Source: Antennarius striatus (Eukaryota; Chordata; Actinopteri; Lophiiformes; Antennariidae). From it: a stretch of DNA of 64,000 nt. The position numbers and the translations under genes were made by a program. The notes under the pieces were generated by a model that did not search any database, was not told the DNA's origin, and was given only the letters and a program-made list of their open reading frames with translations. Shown in pieces: positions 12,481-25,674 of the stretch. The stretch's first letter is position 1; the number at the start of each line of letters is the position of its first letter. The stretch covers positions 6,076,982 to 6,140,981 of the forward strand of contig NC_090781.1 in the NCBI RefSeq assembly GCF_040054535.1, in the 5' to 3' direction.

Positions 12481-15173
12481 ACAGGAACATCTTTATTACG
12501 CGCAGTGATGATTCTGATGGATCCCAAAAGTTTATAATGAGCTATCAAGACATTTAATTGTTCTTTTGAAGCAATGGGGGGAAAATATGGCAAACAGCCG
12601 TTGGAGGGAAGTGCCTGCGCGTATCTCTTATGCAAACCAGTGGACAATTTCCATAAATCAGTTGTCATTGACTTCCCAGTAGTGCGCGCACACAGAGAGG
12701 TACGTGCGCACAAACAGAATGACATGTTGGAGTTTTGAGTATGTGGAGCTGGAGGAGCGCAAGAAAGATGCTGCCTCACTTATTGGGGGGGGGGGGGCGT
12801 AACCACTAACTCCTGTCTTAAGAGTAGACTATATAGTGTATTAAACAATTACTCACAATTTTAGTAAGGTGTGTATCAGGATAACGTCGTGTCCGATATG
12901 GGTACAGAAACACAACAAGGAAGTTAAAGAAGAATTACAAAACCTGAGAATATACTTGATTATATTTTCCTTCAAAGAAACTGTCAGGAATAATCTGAGA
13001 GCGAAGTGACACAAGCCTGCATATATTTTATGTGTTTCCACAGTAGTTTAAAGACATTAAGACTGGAAGCTGTGCCTGATTCAGTGTCTACTTACAGGGT
13101 TATATTATACTTTATTTCCTCACAAAGAACTTTTAGTCCAGCATACTTCATTCCAAAATCACAAGATCACTTGTCTCTCATAGCTGAACACTGCATTCAA
13201 AGCTGCGATTCAGCACCCAAATCATAACCATAACTAGTTGTTGCTGTCGTCCATTTCGAACCAACCAAGGTTTTTTTTATTGTCAACCCAGTCTTGCAAC
13301 CTGCCTAATAAAAAAACTCTTTCTTTGTAACATGACCTCCACCATCTCCCCTTCTGTATTAAAATATGGTGTTTTCAGTGTTGTGTCCAAAAGGAGTGCA
13401 GGTTGCAGAATAGAGTTGACACAAGCTGTGGCCTTTCTTACTCCTTCTAAAGAATCAATGTAGAGTGTCCGGCAAGGCTGCACTCCACTTTCCATTATGT
13501 AACAGGTGGAAATACACACAGCCAAGCTCTCTGCCTGTCTCTCAAAGACACCACGAGCCTGCACACATAGAAAAACAATGACAGGGACACATTTAGAAGA
13601 GAACCTCCATTATACATTTGGTACATCTGGACATGTGTTCAAGAACTATTTTTATAGATGAACACTTATCCAGTCGTATGCACTCCTCCAGCCACAAACC
13701 ATAGTCCAGGCATAAAAGTCCAACCTGAAGTACACAATGAGTGGTGTGGATGTGCTTGTTTAGCAATAAGATGGCCCTCAGGGAATATAATCTGTCTCAG
13801 CATCATGCATTCTGCAAGTCAGTGCTCCATCTCCTCTTCCAATGACAAAAGTGGTTACATAGTGGCACCTCGCACCTCACACCTTGGCATGCCACCCAGC
13901 AAATAAAGTCTCTGTCAGGAGTTCAAATGCAGGATGGTAAGCTGGTTAAGGGGCTGATGTGAGTCGGCCTGACAGCACCGAGCAGGTCATACTGTATGTC
14001 AGCCGGTGATCATCATGTGTGGTGACAGGCAGTACTGGGCCAGCCAGGCCTGAGAAAAGGCAAGCAGTACCCAGACAGCTCAAGCGACTGTTAGTGAAAA
14101 GAGGACCCGGGACAGGCTGCCACCACAACACTAAGAAAAACCCACAGTGCCATGTGACTCATCTCCATCACTTTCTCCATCACTCTGTTCCCCTATTGCC
14201 TGGAGAGAGGGCAGGAGATGGGAAATGAGAAGAGTGAGAGGAGTGTTTGTTGACTGACGAAGAAACTGGGTGAGCTGGGTACTTAAGAGATGAAAAGCAG
14301 AGGGAGGAGAACACAGAGGAGGATGAGGTGAATAAGTTGACGTGGATATTAACGCTAATGCTCAGACAACCAAAGGTGCCCTCAGGCCCAGACTCCATGC
14401 TAGGATCATATTAGTGTTAATGTATGCATTGTTAATGCACAGCCCTGGGGCTAAAGGACCTTATTGAAACCTCAATAAGGTCAAAAGTAGGAGAGGAAGA
14501 GGGCGTGTGGTGCTACTGCTAAGCTCTGGGCAAGGTCACAGAAGTCCAAATGAGAAAGAGGAGAGAATGGAGATAAATGGTGACAAACTGTGATTGGAGC
14601 AGGTGGGGCAAATTTAATGATGGTGGCTGAAATGTAAGAGAAATATGCCTTTAAAACTACATCATGACAGTGGAAAAACACTGAACATTGTCAAAATCGA
14701 GCGATGTGCTGCAGAACCTGTCTCCCTCTGTGGGGACCGCCTAGCTAGCTCCACATGCTGCTGTGTATCAACAAGCCTCTGTATCATGCTAATATGAATC
14801 ACGCACCACCATGCTGCAGTACATTAACAGAAAGGCGTCGAACAATGGAGTGTGTTTGCACTTAACCAAGCATGCATGTTTATTGTAGTGGATGTGTGAG
14901 AGTAAATCAGTACATCAGAAGATGTGTGCGTGTGGGAGCATTTGTGTACATGGCGGCAAAGTGCCGGACATCCATTTTTGGCTACACTCCCATTCTACAT
15001 TTGAGCATGTGTGTGTGCGTATATGTACATGTATTTGGGAGTTACACGCTGCACACGTCTGCATATGTGCAGTTTTTTGCATGAGTATATGAACACACGT
15101 GAGATATCAAGGGGTGTTAATTTATTCAAATGAGCTGGGGTGGATAACGAGAGGATGGGGTGTGGGGCGGAGG
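12481..15173. other. Intergenic stretch without identified gene
   Basis: This is sequence upstream of dscaml1 with a poly-G run at 12785-12797. A 93-codon minus-strand open frame at 13283-13564 is preceded by an acceptor-like sequence (tgtgtgcag). I cannot match that frame to a family, so it is not called as an exon. No transposon was recognised here. Confidence 0.5.
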
Positions 15174-15174
15174 T

Positions 15175-15244
<70 letters not shown>

Positions 15245-15268
15245 TGTGTGTGCGTGCGTGTGTGTGTG
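15174..15268. repeat. (GT)n microsatellite
   Basis: A GT run of about 95 bases with minor interruptions and a GTGCGTGCGT tail. Confidence 0.95.
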
Positions 15269-16845
15269 AAAGGGGCACCTTCTTCTGCAAGAGGTTCATC
15301 TCTACACTGCCCCCCCTCTCCTTTATTTTTTCATGTTTGCAAATGAGACCATTTGCCTGGCTAAGGAGGCAGGCAAAGGAAATGGAGTGAGATGACGATG
15401 AGACTGAAAAAGACAACAACACAAAAAAATGAAGATATTGAGCAGAGCAATTCTGAGGCAGACAGAATGCCCGCAGACAAAAAAAAAAAAAAAACACTGC
15501 CAGGGTGAAACCAGCACTTCCAAGATGGCTGCTGCTGGAGGCGTCCTCTATGAGACCAACTAGAGATCCATTGGTTCGTTGTGGCGACACACAAACACAC
15601 AAACCGTCTTCAACTACGTTCCCAAAAAAAAAACCAAGGTAAATATTATTCGAGCCATTGATAAAGGATTAACATTTGAATTTGAATATATTAGTGACTG
15701 AGTCAGATGAAAATGGTTGTGGTAGCACAGATATTGATCAGAGATATCTAGTGACACCCAGTGGTTACAATTAAAGATGTTATCATTAGATCTGATACTG
15801 GATGTCCTCTAATGGCTGATCTGATCTTGCTACGTTTTCACTGGGGCAAACTCGTTCTCTTATTCAATTCATTTGGATTTCAATGAAAATGAATTTGACT
15901 TACAAAACCCCAGTGTCAGGCACATTTTAATGAACTGTCACACAGAACAATATAATGTTGCTCTTTTGATGAGGGTGAATTACCATTCAATCAGTGTGAG
16001 CAAAAGTTGCATTCAAGTCATTTTAAATAACATGGCTGGTCATATGCGTTGGAATTCACATCAATAAGGATATATAAAGCAAGAAGGCCTCTGCATTCTA
16101 ACAGAATCCTGTGGCTGTGGGTTCAAAAGACTAGTTTTAGTGACAAAGTCTATAAATGTTTTTAAATATTGCTCACACTCTTCAGTAAAGTTACGATTGG
16201 CCAACTTACTGCAAATTAACAAATAAACACAAAAACCTGGGAGATAAAACATCTTCCTGTCTTTAATAGGGAGCCATCATTTAAAATTTGCTGTCTGCTA
16301 TCCATCTGTTAACAATAGTGTTATGGAGGAGAACCAGGGTGGCTTGTTTCTTCTTTAGATTAATGTCATTATTATGATATAAAAATCAAAATTCTGAGAA
16401 TAAACTCATAAAATATATTTTCAAATTATAAAATTATATATTTTCTCAAACTCAGAATTTTGAAATTTATGTTAAAATTACAGTCAAAATTATTAGGATA
16501 AATTAATCTAAACAAAATTAAAAACTAAAAAAATATTTGACTGATTATGATTGTAAGACAATTTACATTTTAAAACCAAAGAGATTTTCATATGGCTATA
16601 ATCGTCTTCTGTTGAAAACATTAATGATTATTATTAATTGTGGTACTTGTACTTATGATTCTATACTCTATCATTGTCATTCATTTACTGATATCTTGTG
16701 AATTCAGTGCACACTAATGAAGTGTAATTAAAGGAGTGTAAACATAACATTTGAAGCTTATCGTCAGTCAGTAAATTGATTTACACTTAAAAACTCTTTA
16801 GAATACCTTTATGTTTTCCCTGCACTACATCTCTTCCACCATTTT
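15269..16845. other. Intergenic stretch, nothing identified
   Basis: AT-rich sequence with poly-A runs at 15480-15494 and 15625-15633. I see no coding exon and no repeat family that I can name. Confidence 0.5.
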
Positions 16846-16848
16846 ATC

Positions 16849-16937
<89 letters not shown>

Positions 16938-18000
16938 CTTTTATTTATATAGTGCTTAATGACATCTGAAGATATTTCAGAGCGCTTAACAGGTAGAAAG
17001 CCAACAATGCCCTCCAGAGCAAGCATAAGCGAAGGTGGCGGGGAAAAACTCCCTCATTGAGGAAGAAACTCCGGAGGGCGGTCATCCGCCTTGACCTGTT
17101 GTTGGGAAAAAGAAATACACTGGGGACAGAGATAGGTCAAGTAAAGGAGACAGAGAGAGAGTGGCAGACAGGCCAGATTGAGTTCAATGTCCGTAGTGAG
17201 CTGTTGCTGAATTGGGGGCGGGATTTCCAGGCCTTTGGATTTCCTGTCTTCCATGCATGTTCCCCACCTGTCGAACAGAAGCACAAAGACAGCGACAGTA
17301 TCGTGCAGACAAAGAGAGTGATTTAACAGTATTACTAAATTCTAGAAGCATAGAAAGATAGAGAAGAGACAGAAGCACCAGGGTATCTCCCTTTAATGGG
17401 AGGGAAGGGGAAAAATACCCTCAGCAGCCTAGGACTATAGCAGCATATCTAGTGGGGTGAGTGTTATTTCTAATTGTAGGCTCTATCAAAGAGGAGGGTT
17501 TTTTAGTCTACTCTTAAATAAGCTAAGGGTGTCTGCCCCCGGGACCAAGGCTGAGAGATCGTTCCAGAGTAAAGGGGCCAGATAGCTAAAACTTCTGCCT
17601 CCTGTTCTACTCTTGAAAACCCGACGGGTCACCAGAAATCCTGCATCCTCAGATTGAAGGGCACTGGGAGGGTCATATACTTCAATGAGATATTCAATGT
17701 AAGACAGAGTCTTACAGGGGAGAGCTTTGTATGTAATCACAAATAGTTTGAATTGTATTCTAGAATTAATCGGGAGCCAATGTAGGGATGCTAGGACAGG
17801 AGAGATGTGCTCTCTCCTCCCAGTTTGAGTCAGTAAGCGGGCAGATGCATTCTGAACTAATTATAGAGTCCTAATAGAGGAGCTAGAACAGCCCAATAAT
17901 AAGGAATTGCAGTAATCCAATCTAGAAGTAACAAAGGCATGAATGATTTTTTTCTGCGTCTTTAAGAAATTTATAAGAAATTTCTAACTTGAGTGATATT
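16846..18000 (-). mobile_element. L2/CR1-type LINE 3' end with (ATTG)n tail
   Basis: The minus strand reads the C-terminal tail of a CR1/L2-superclade LINE polymerase. The sequence LDYCNSLLLG is followed by NASARLLTQTGRREH, LHWLPINSRIQFKL, then RSFSYLAPLLWNDL and LSLFKSRLKNPPL, ending at about 17486. The 3' UTR contains CCTCCAGAGCAAGCATAAG on the plus strand. It ends in TATATAAATAAAAGTTGATTG and a 90-base ATTG array (16850-16936), which is the usual simple-repeat tail of these elements. The copy is 5'-truncated near 18000 and contains stops. A shorter piece of the same 3' UTR lies at 22184-22300. Confidence 0.8.
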
Positions 18001-18289
18001 TCGCAAGTGAAAGAAGGCTGTCCGAGATACAGACTTAATATGATACATGACATAAATTCATATTAAACACACTAAACCAATAGTAACGTAAATGCAAATC
18101 TTAGTGATTGAAACAGTGTATCTGGAGGTTCAAAGAAATTTTAAAAAACTGTGCTGATACTTGCTACAAGCTTCCACGGCATTTAGAAGAGTCCCATGTA
18201 TAAATAATGGATAAATAAAGCAGTGTTTACACCTGAATCTCTCCTGTTCTGCTCTGTTACATCACGTTAAGTCAACAACACAATGATGC

Positions 18290-18291
<2 letters not shown>

Positions 18292-18359
<68 letters not shown>

Positions 18360-18360
18360 G
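18292..18360. repeat. (GA)n microsatellite
   Basis: An AG/GA run of about 68 bases. Confidence 0.95.
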
Positions 18361-18698
18361 AAGTGCTTCACTAAAGCCAGACTTTCCATCTTGACCTTCA
18401 GTGTTTTGATCTTATCTCTTTCCCACGCTGAACGGTACCAATGTATTACTTGTGAACCTGTGTCACACACAGACACACACAAGCTCGCAAGCACACACTG
18501 ATGCAAAAAACCCACAGTAACTGAATGTGGCCGCCGCCAACCGTACAGTATGAAGCAAATGTCTGAAAAAATGTGTAATAGCCACAAAATAATGACATCA
18601 TCAACATTAGATTGCTCATGATAACCTCTGTTTCTTTGATTTGATTTTTTTTTGTCCAGTAAAGCCAGTAGTAGACCTGATTTAGCACAATGATGACT

Positions 18699-18757
18699 TA
18701 TGTTATGTTATGCTATGTTATGTTATATCATGTTATGTTATGCTATGTTATGTTATA
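18699..18757. repeat. TTATG pentanucleotide array
   Basis: TTATG and TATGC/TATGT units repeat about eleven times with small variation. Confidence 0.85.
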
Positions 18758-19086
18758 AATGAAATTAATAAATAAAGTCATGCTTCTCCTCTATGTCAAA
18801 AGTAAGTTGCTATTCAGAGGAAAGAGATCCAAGTCTTTCTGCAGTGGTGACGCCTACAGTAATGACTGTTCAAACTCCTAATCAGTAAATATGCAGTCAA
18901 AGCCCAAAACTGCAACTTCACCTGTATTAAAAAATCCAAAGGGCCAATGATCATGAACACAGATGCTTATTATGAGTCATATGTGGTTCTAGTATCTTAC
19001 TGAGTACGATGTATTACAGTAGATTAAACAACATAAAAATCCCCACCGTAAAACATCCACAGGACTGAAATGCAAAATATGAATCG

Positions 19087-19722
19087 GTAGTAAGAATAAG
19101 AATAAGGTTGAGGATGCAGGGAGAAGAGATAAAGAAGGTGGAGGATTTCAAGTACTTAGGGTCAACAGTCCAGAGCAATGGATAGTGTGGAAAAGAGGTG
19201 AAGAGGCATGTACAGGCAGGATGGAACGGGTGGAGAAAAGTGTCAGGTGTGATGTGTGAAAGAAGAGTTTCAGCTAAAATCAAGGAAAGGTGTACAAAAC
19301 TGTGGTGAGACCAGCAATGTTGTTTGGTCTAGAGACAGTGTCACTGAGGAAAAGACAGGAGACAGAGCTGGAGGTAGCAGAGATGAAGATGCTGAGGTTC
19401 TCTATGGGAGTGACCAGGAAGGATAGGATCAGGAATGAGTACATCAGAGGGACAGCACATGTTAGAGGTTTTGGAGATAAAGTCAGAGACTGAGATGGTT
19501 TGGACATGTCCAGAGGAGAGATAGTGATTATATTGGTAGAAAGATGTTGAGTTTTGAACTGCCAGGCAGGAGGCCTAGAGGAAGACCAAAGAGGAGGTTT
19601 ATGGATGTAGTGAAAGAGGACATGAAGGTAGTTGGTGTGAGAGAAGAGGATGAGAAGACAGGGTTAGATGGAGGCAACTGATTCGCTTTGAAGGGAAAAG
19701 CCGAAAGGAGAAGAAGAAATAA
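19087..19722 (+). mobile_element. RTE-type LINE, 3' terminal fragment
   Basis: The plus strand carries the C-terminal part of the same RTE LINE family. It includes KVEDFKYLGSTVQS, KTVVRPAMLFGLETVSL, KMLRFSMGVTRKDRIR and the PGRRPRGRPKRRF tail, ending at GGGAAAAGCCGAAAGGAG. It lacks the catalytic FADD motif and is broken by frameshifts (near 19190 and 19290). After it comes an A-rich AAGAATAAGAAT stretch. This is a dead 5'-truncated insertion. Confidence 0.85.
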
Positions 19723-20600
19723 GAATAAGAATCTAAGGGCATTATAGATAAGATTAAAACACAGAGAAGTCACATTTCGTTCCACAATAAACTTTTTAGC
19801 ACATTTGTCAGTTAGGGTTAGGGTCTTTTCTTTTCTTTTTTTTACAGTTAGTGAGCGATTAGTTGCTTTATTTAACAAAATATCTGAATATTTATACTAT
19901 TTACATTCAAACAAAATTAAGTGACTAAGACAGACAAAGACATCATCTCAACTTAAGTGGTTTACCTTGAGATAAAGTTCTTCAAAAATAAATTACCAAA
20001 ACTATGTCTGCATAGAAACTAGTCTTCAGTTTGATATTAGTCAGTTAAATTTTAAGATTCTCAAGATCTTATTAAAATCATTTCTCTTGAACTCATCAAA
20101 CCAAACAAAATATATCAATTGCTTTTGTTTTCTCTCCATCCTGATCATCTATTTCTTTCTTTTTTCTAATTATTTCTGTTTTAATCAGGTTAGAAGGCTT
20201 ACTCGTGAATTCTTATGGGAACAGTAACTGATCATCCCTTTCACACCTGTCTTTTGTGTGCATTTGTTTGTGTATGTGCGATTAGTGTGTGTTATCAGCT
20301 CTAAAAATCAGCGTGATGAATGGCTTCTCATGCTTACCTCAACTGAAACCCTCATTAAAAGCAGCTGACCTGAGGCCCTGAGGGTTCCAACGGTAGAACT
20401 ACCTGCTTTCTCTTCTTGATGTGTGTGTGTTCACGTTTACAGCACTCTTCATGGTTTATGCACACGTCTAAGATGATGAAAATACATGTGTGACAGCTCA
20501 CATAAAAAAGCAAACTTTGGCAAACATACAAAAAAAACCTCCTTTCCAAAGCTCTCCAATCCCAAGTTGCTGATACTGTCAGACCTGTGTTAGTGCAACA
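19723..20600. other. Intergenic stretch, nothing identified
   Basis: AT-rich sequence without recognisable coding exons or repeats. Confidence 0.5.
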
Positions 20601-20933
20601 ACCTTACAACACATGAAAAGACACAACAACAGACCACCACAACACCACCACAACCTGAGAAAACACCACAACAAGACCAACACAACACTTCTACAACACC
20701 ACAACAACACCACCACCACAACAACACATGACAAAACACCACAACACCGCAACAACACCACCACAACAACAACACAACATGGGAAAACACCAAAACACTG
20801 CAACAGCACCGCAATAACACCAAAACAACACTACAACATTACAAAACACAAGGCAATCACAACAACACCACAACAAAACAACACCACAACAATACCACCA
20901 CAACATTAAAAGACACCACAACAGTCCCATCAC
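20601..20933. repeat. ACAACACC-type minisatellite, left part
   Basis: An irregular array built from ACAACACC, ACCACAAC and AACACC units. It resumes at 25675-25735 on the other side of the Harbinger insertion. The Thr/Asn/His-rich and Val/Leu/Cys-rich open frames across it are repeat artefacts. Confidence 0.9.
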
Positions 20934-21475
20934 AATGGGTCCGTTTCACAAAGCCGGTTTAGTGGAAAACCTGGGTAAGTTAACCCTGAAATCAGGAAAA
21001 ACCAGGGTTGCGGTGTCACAAAGGGAGGTAACTTAATCCAGAGTCAGAGGAGTAAACCTAGCTTGTGTCAAAACGTAAACCTCTAGGTTTGTTACCACAG
21101 TAACAGACTCTGAAGCTAGCCTGGTCTGGAGGAGGGGCCGTGTCACAAAGCAGGTGCAGTGGTAACCCAGAGTAAGTTAACCCTGAAATCACAGTTCTCG
21201 GTTTCACAAAGGGGGGTAACTTAACCCAGAGTTAGAGCAGTAACCCTGGCCTGTTTCACATAGCGAGGTAAAGTGAACCTCTGGGTTTGTTACTGCAGTA
21301 ACAGACTCTCTGAACATAACCTGGTCGGGAGCAGGTTTTATTCCACAAACCCAGGGTTTCTTTTGACTCCGCCCCCTTTCACCGCCGCTCGTGCGGCTTC
21401 ATTTCCTGGTTCTGTCGGACGGAGAGTCTGACCGAAGTAAGGGTTAATAAATAACTCCGTATTTCAGAGGCGAAC

Positions 21476-21610
21476 ATGTCCTGTCCGTTTGACGAGGAGC
21501 CCCTTGATGGAGTTTCAGCATTCATTCACAGAGAATTAAATATGTTTGTATCGCGTTCAGATGTCCCGTCATATCCAGACAGTTCTCTGTATGATCGGTA
21601 CCGATCATAG
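21476..21610 (+). pseudogene. Harbinger transposase, first coding exon remnant
   Basis: An ATG opens 44 codons beginning MSCPFDEEPLDGVS and containing DVPSYPDSSLYDRYR. This resembles the N-terminus of fish HARBI1-type transposases, which cut and paste PIF/Harbinger elements. The frame stops at TAG (21608-21610) where the family continues. Further decayed pieces follow downstream. A second copy of this start, with a mutated ATG context, lies at about 24408. Confidence 0.75.
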
Positions 21611-21617
21611 TGATCGG

Positions 21618-21636
21618 TAAACACACACACACACAC

Positions 21637-21702
<66 letters not shown>
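21618..21702. repeat. (CA)n microsatellite
   Basis: A CA run of about 85 bases with one CAACAC interruption, lying inside the Harbinger copy right after the first transposase remnant. Confidence 0.95.
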
Positions 21703-21703
<1 letters not shown>

Positions 21704-21839
21704 CCATCGTCACATCTGCAGCAGCGCTGCGTGTATCGCTCCGTTCGGTTTTTTATTAGCAAACGGTAATTTTCCTATAATGTTGGAGATGCTCAATGTG
21801 CCTCACCTTTAAACTTTTACCCCAGTTTTTCTATTTCCC

Positions 21840-22700
21840 TGGAGAGAAAACCGTCAGGATCATCAAGGAGGAGTTCCATAGGACTGCAGGTGAATGATGT
21901 AGAAATCTGATTAATTTGAAAGTATGTTCTCTTAATGATATTGTGCTGCAGTCCCAGACATTAATTTCTTTCGGATGTCCCAATGTAATTTGCTGCCATA
22001 GATGGTACCCACATTCCCATCAAGGCTCCCTCACATAATGAAGGTGATGATGTGAAGAGGATGTCCATTCACAGCAAATATATGCAGGTACAAGTACATT
22101 GACTACTGTTTCTACACCTTAAAGACTGCATCATAAATAAACTAACATCTGTCCAGATCATATGTGATGCTGCAAACTACATTTTCCACCTTTATTTAAA
22201 TAGCGCCTAATCACTTCAGCAGACATTTCAAAGAGCTTTAACAGACACCCAACAGAACCCTCCAGAGCAAGCATAGCATACTGATGTGGAGACGGAGCGG
22301 TCCTGATCGGTTCCTGACTCACAGGTGTATGATGAGTCTCACCTGAGCAACAGACTAATGCATTAACTAAAGATTAGCACAATAATTCACTTGTCTCCAT
22401 CGTTTAATCCACTCTAATGAATCTACTTTCCATCACAGGAGTCTGATGGTTGTTTTCTGGGGGACAGGGGTTACCCATGCCCAACCGAGGCTGCTGACCC
22501 CTTACTAACCCAGGTCCCCAATAGAACTTCACATGGGTTCACCGCAGGACGAGAGCCCGGGTGGAGATGACCATAGTTCTGCTGAAAGGCCGTTTCCAGT
22601 GTCCATGACACCTCAGGATGATTCCTGAGAGGACCTGTGATGCAGTTCTGTTCTTCATAGTAGTATTGCCGCTATCAGAGGAGAACAGCACCCTACCCCA
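21840..22700 (+). pseudogene. Decayed HARBI1-like DDE transposase core
   Basis: Scattered in-frame pieces match a HARBI1-type DDE nuclease. The phrase FFPGEKTVRIIKEEFHRTAG (about 21835-21890) is followed by IDGTHIPIKAPSHNEGDD (about 22000-22055), which carries the first catalytic aspartate. Next is IICDAAN at about 22157. LGDRGYPCQPRLLTPY (about 22460-22510) carries the second aspartate, and TRARVEMTIVLLKGRFQCP (about 22545-22605) carries the glutamate. Stops and frame changes separate the blocks. A foreign LINE-tail fragment interrupts it at 22184-22300. It is non-functional as it stands. Confidence 0.75.
22184..22300 (-). mobile_element. L2/CR1 3' UTR fragment inside the Harbinger element
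   Basis: The sequence CCTTTATTTAAATAGCGCCT through CCTCCAGAGCAAGCATAG aligns by eye with the 3' UTR of the LINE at 16937-17050. It lacks the ATTG tail. It interrupts the decayed transposase, so it was inserted or recombined in later. Confidence 0.65.
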
Positions 22701-23639
22701 CAAACTGAACACCCCGATAATGACCCCGTCCACCTGCCAGCTATCCAGGGTGACAGAGCAGTGACTCCATCTGCCAGAATCATTTCAGAGTCTGTCTAAA
22801 TCACCATCACCACAGCGGGCAATAAAAACATAAATATACATACAATATACATTTCATTTGGTCATCTTTATTACTTATGAATACAAAGTTATTTCTTAGA
22901 TCATTTTAGTGGTGAACATTCTAATATTCAACATGATTCACTTGTGAACAACACCCACCTCTAACTTTGTATTTGTATGTTCAAATCTGCCCTCCTAATC
23001 TGGAGGTCCAAAGAAACCATTTTTTATCTGTTGTCTGTATTTCATAGAATGTGAATTGGATAAACTTCTGTAACAAATAGCTGGAAATACATGAGGAGGA
23101 CATCAAAACATACAGTTGCATATGAATGCCACAGAAAGAACCGCTGGTCTTCACTGAGTGTCTATCTGTACATTGGATGTGACGGACTTCCCAGCTTGCT
23201 CTGTTAAAAAATGATGAGAAAGTGTTGATCCTTCAGTGGAGGCTAAATGTCACTCTGTATTGCACCAGAATGTTAAGCAATAGGAACAATCGGTAACAGA
23301 AAATATTTGACCACCTTTCTTTTCTTCAATTTCCTGTTAATTTCTTTTTCTTTTTATCAATTATGTATTATTTGATTAAAAGACAAAGATAATTAAACAT
23401 GGAATGCCTATAGATGAGAGCACATTTATGTGTGTGACAGGAGCATTCTGAAAAGCCGAAAGTCCACTTATTATTTACTGTACAATGTCATTATGTTATA
23501 ATGAGGAAGAGGAGGATCCCTAACGAGATGATGCAGAAGTCTGACCTGTGTGAACGATGTTTTTAAACTTCGTTCTCAGCTGTTGACATGTGTGCTTCTC
23601 CTCCGCTAGATTGCATCTAATAAAATAATAAACTATTAT

Positions 23640-23870
23640 TCAAGCCGTTTACCTCCGTAATTGTACCGTGAGTCCCACGGACTACGTTTAGACGTACGCA
23701 TCGACTTGAGCAGCAGTTTCAAGTCATCTCTCTCTTCTTTACAGCTGCAACGCTGTTCCTCTTTTCATAACATGTCCTCTAAGTCTTCATACACGTAGAT
23801 TATAATCTGCACTTCAACTGCGTGAAGTAACGCGGAGTGCGTCTTGTCCGTCGTCATGGTGACTCGTCGA
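23640..23870 (-). pseudogene. Possible Harbinger Myb/SANT-like accessory gene remnant, copy 1
   Basis: Near the right end of the longer copy the minus strand reads MTTDKTHSALLHAVEVQIII, then YEDLEDML, a stop, and an EEQRC-containing segment. Many Harbinger elements carry a second gene, a Myb/SANT-like DNA-binding protein, opposite the transposase. The IIYVYEDLEDML phrase fits its N-terminus weakly. The match is stronger in the related segment at 25290-25465. This is a tentative call based on position and a short motif. Confidence 0.4.
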
Positions 23871-25289
23871 ATCTGGGCTCCATTGATGATGGCTTTTTAA
23901 AGTGGCGTTGCGCCTGTTAAACTGCGGGTCAACTTACCCTGGGTTACAAAAACTAACCCCGAGAAGCACTTGTAAAACCGAAAACCCTGGGTTTCCAAGT
24001 TCAGGGTAAAGAAACCCAGAACCACAGGTTGTACTCGGGGGTCGTTACCCCTGCGTGGGGCCGTTCAAAAAGCAGGCTTAGTGGAAAACCAGGGTGAGTT
24101 AACCCTGAAATCAGGGAAAACCAGGGCTTTCATTTTCAAAAAGAGAGGTAAGTTAACCCAGGGTTAGAGCAGTAACCCTGACCTGTTTCATGACGCGAGG
24201 TGAACTGAACCTCTGGGTTTGTTACCGCAGTAACAGACTCTCTGAACTTAACCTGGTCAGGAGCAGGTTTCATTCCACAAACCCAGGGTTTCTTTTGACT
24301 CCGCCCCCTTTCACCGCCGCTCGCGCGGCTTCATTTCCTGGTTCTGTCGGACGGAGAGTCTGACCGAAGTAAGGGTTAATAAATAACTCCGTATTTCAGA
24401 GGTGAACATAGCATGTCCGTTTGACGAGGAGCCCCTTGATGGAGTTTCTAATTCACAGAGATTTTAATTTTTTTTTGGATCGCGTTCAGATGGGCCAGTC
24501 ATGTCCTGTCGGACAGTTCTCTTTATCAGTTCTCTTTAAAAAGGGATGAGAATCTGTTAATACTTCAGTAGAGGATAAATGTCACTCTGTATTCCACCAG
24601 AATGGGAAGAGAACAATCAGTAACATAAAATATTAGTCCACCTTTGTTTTCTTCAATTTCTTGTTAATTTCTTTCTTTTTCCTTAATCAATATTAACTCC
24701 TGTGTGTATCATGTGACTAAAACAGACAGAAAATAAAACCTGGAATACCTTAAAGCGGTTATAAGCAGTACAATGTCACGGCCACTGTGTATGAATTAAA
24801 GCAGCTTTGGCTATTACTGTATCAAACGAGCTAATGTCAGGCCTTGATTTCAGTTCTTAGATAATATCGGTGTACGCAATGGTGTGAATATCCTTCTCAA
24901 CTGTTTTTGTAACGTTCATATGCCGACTGACTGTTTTATTTACACAACAATAAAACATTTTAATGTATTTCATTATTTAACAGAACCTGGTATAGATGAG
25001 AGCGCATTTATGTGCGTGAAAAGAGCGTTATGTTGGGGATAAAACAACCGAACAGTCAAACGTCCACTTAATATTTACTGTACAATATCAAACATAATGA
25101 AGATGAGGAGGATCCCTAACGAGATGACGAAGTCTGACCTGTGTGAACGATGTTCACGATACTTCATTCTCAGCTGCTGACGTGCCCTTCTCCCCCCACT
25201 GGATCGCACCTAAATAAAATAAATTAATAAACTATTATTGAAGCCGTTTACTTCCGTATTTTTACCGTGAGTGCAACGGACTTAGAACT

Positions 25290-25465
25290 TACGCATCGAC
25301 TTGAGCAGCAATTCACTTCCACGACATGTGCCTCTTCTTTGCAGCTGCAACGCTGTTCTGTTTCTTCTGAAAATTTCCTCAAAGTCTTCATATTCATCAA
25401 TTAAAATCTGTACTCCGACTTCCGTAAAGCGTTGCGGTGCGCGTCTCGTCCGTCGTCATGGTGAA
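25290..25465 (-). pseudogene. Possible Harbinger Myb/SANT-like accessory gene remnant, copy 2
   Basis: The corresponding minus-strand segment of the second copy reads VQILIDEYEDFEEIFRRN followed by a short basic stretch. This resembles the start of fish Harbinger accessory proteins, which read QILI..YEDFEEIF.KKS as I recall. Frameshifts separate it from its ATG. This copy retains both ends of the element but almost none of the transposase. Confidence 0.45.
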
Positions 25466-25674
25466 TCGATGAATCGGGGCTCCATTGATGATTGCTTTTT
25501 TTCAAGTTGTCGTGTCAGTTAAACTGCGGGTCAATTTACTCTGGGTTAGGAAAACTAACCCTGCACCGTGTTTGTGAAACCGAAATCCCTGGTTTTTCCA
25601 AGTTCAGGGTAAAGCAACCCAGAACCACAGGTTTACCTCAGTGTAGGTTAACCCTGCCTTCGTGAAATAGACCC

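Noticed and set aside
20579..20933. Thr/Asn-rich and Val/Leu/Cys-rich frames up to 98 codons
   Set aside because: They run through the ACAACACC minisatellite and have no coding character.
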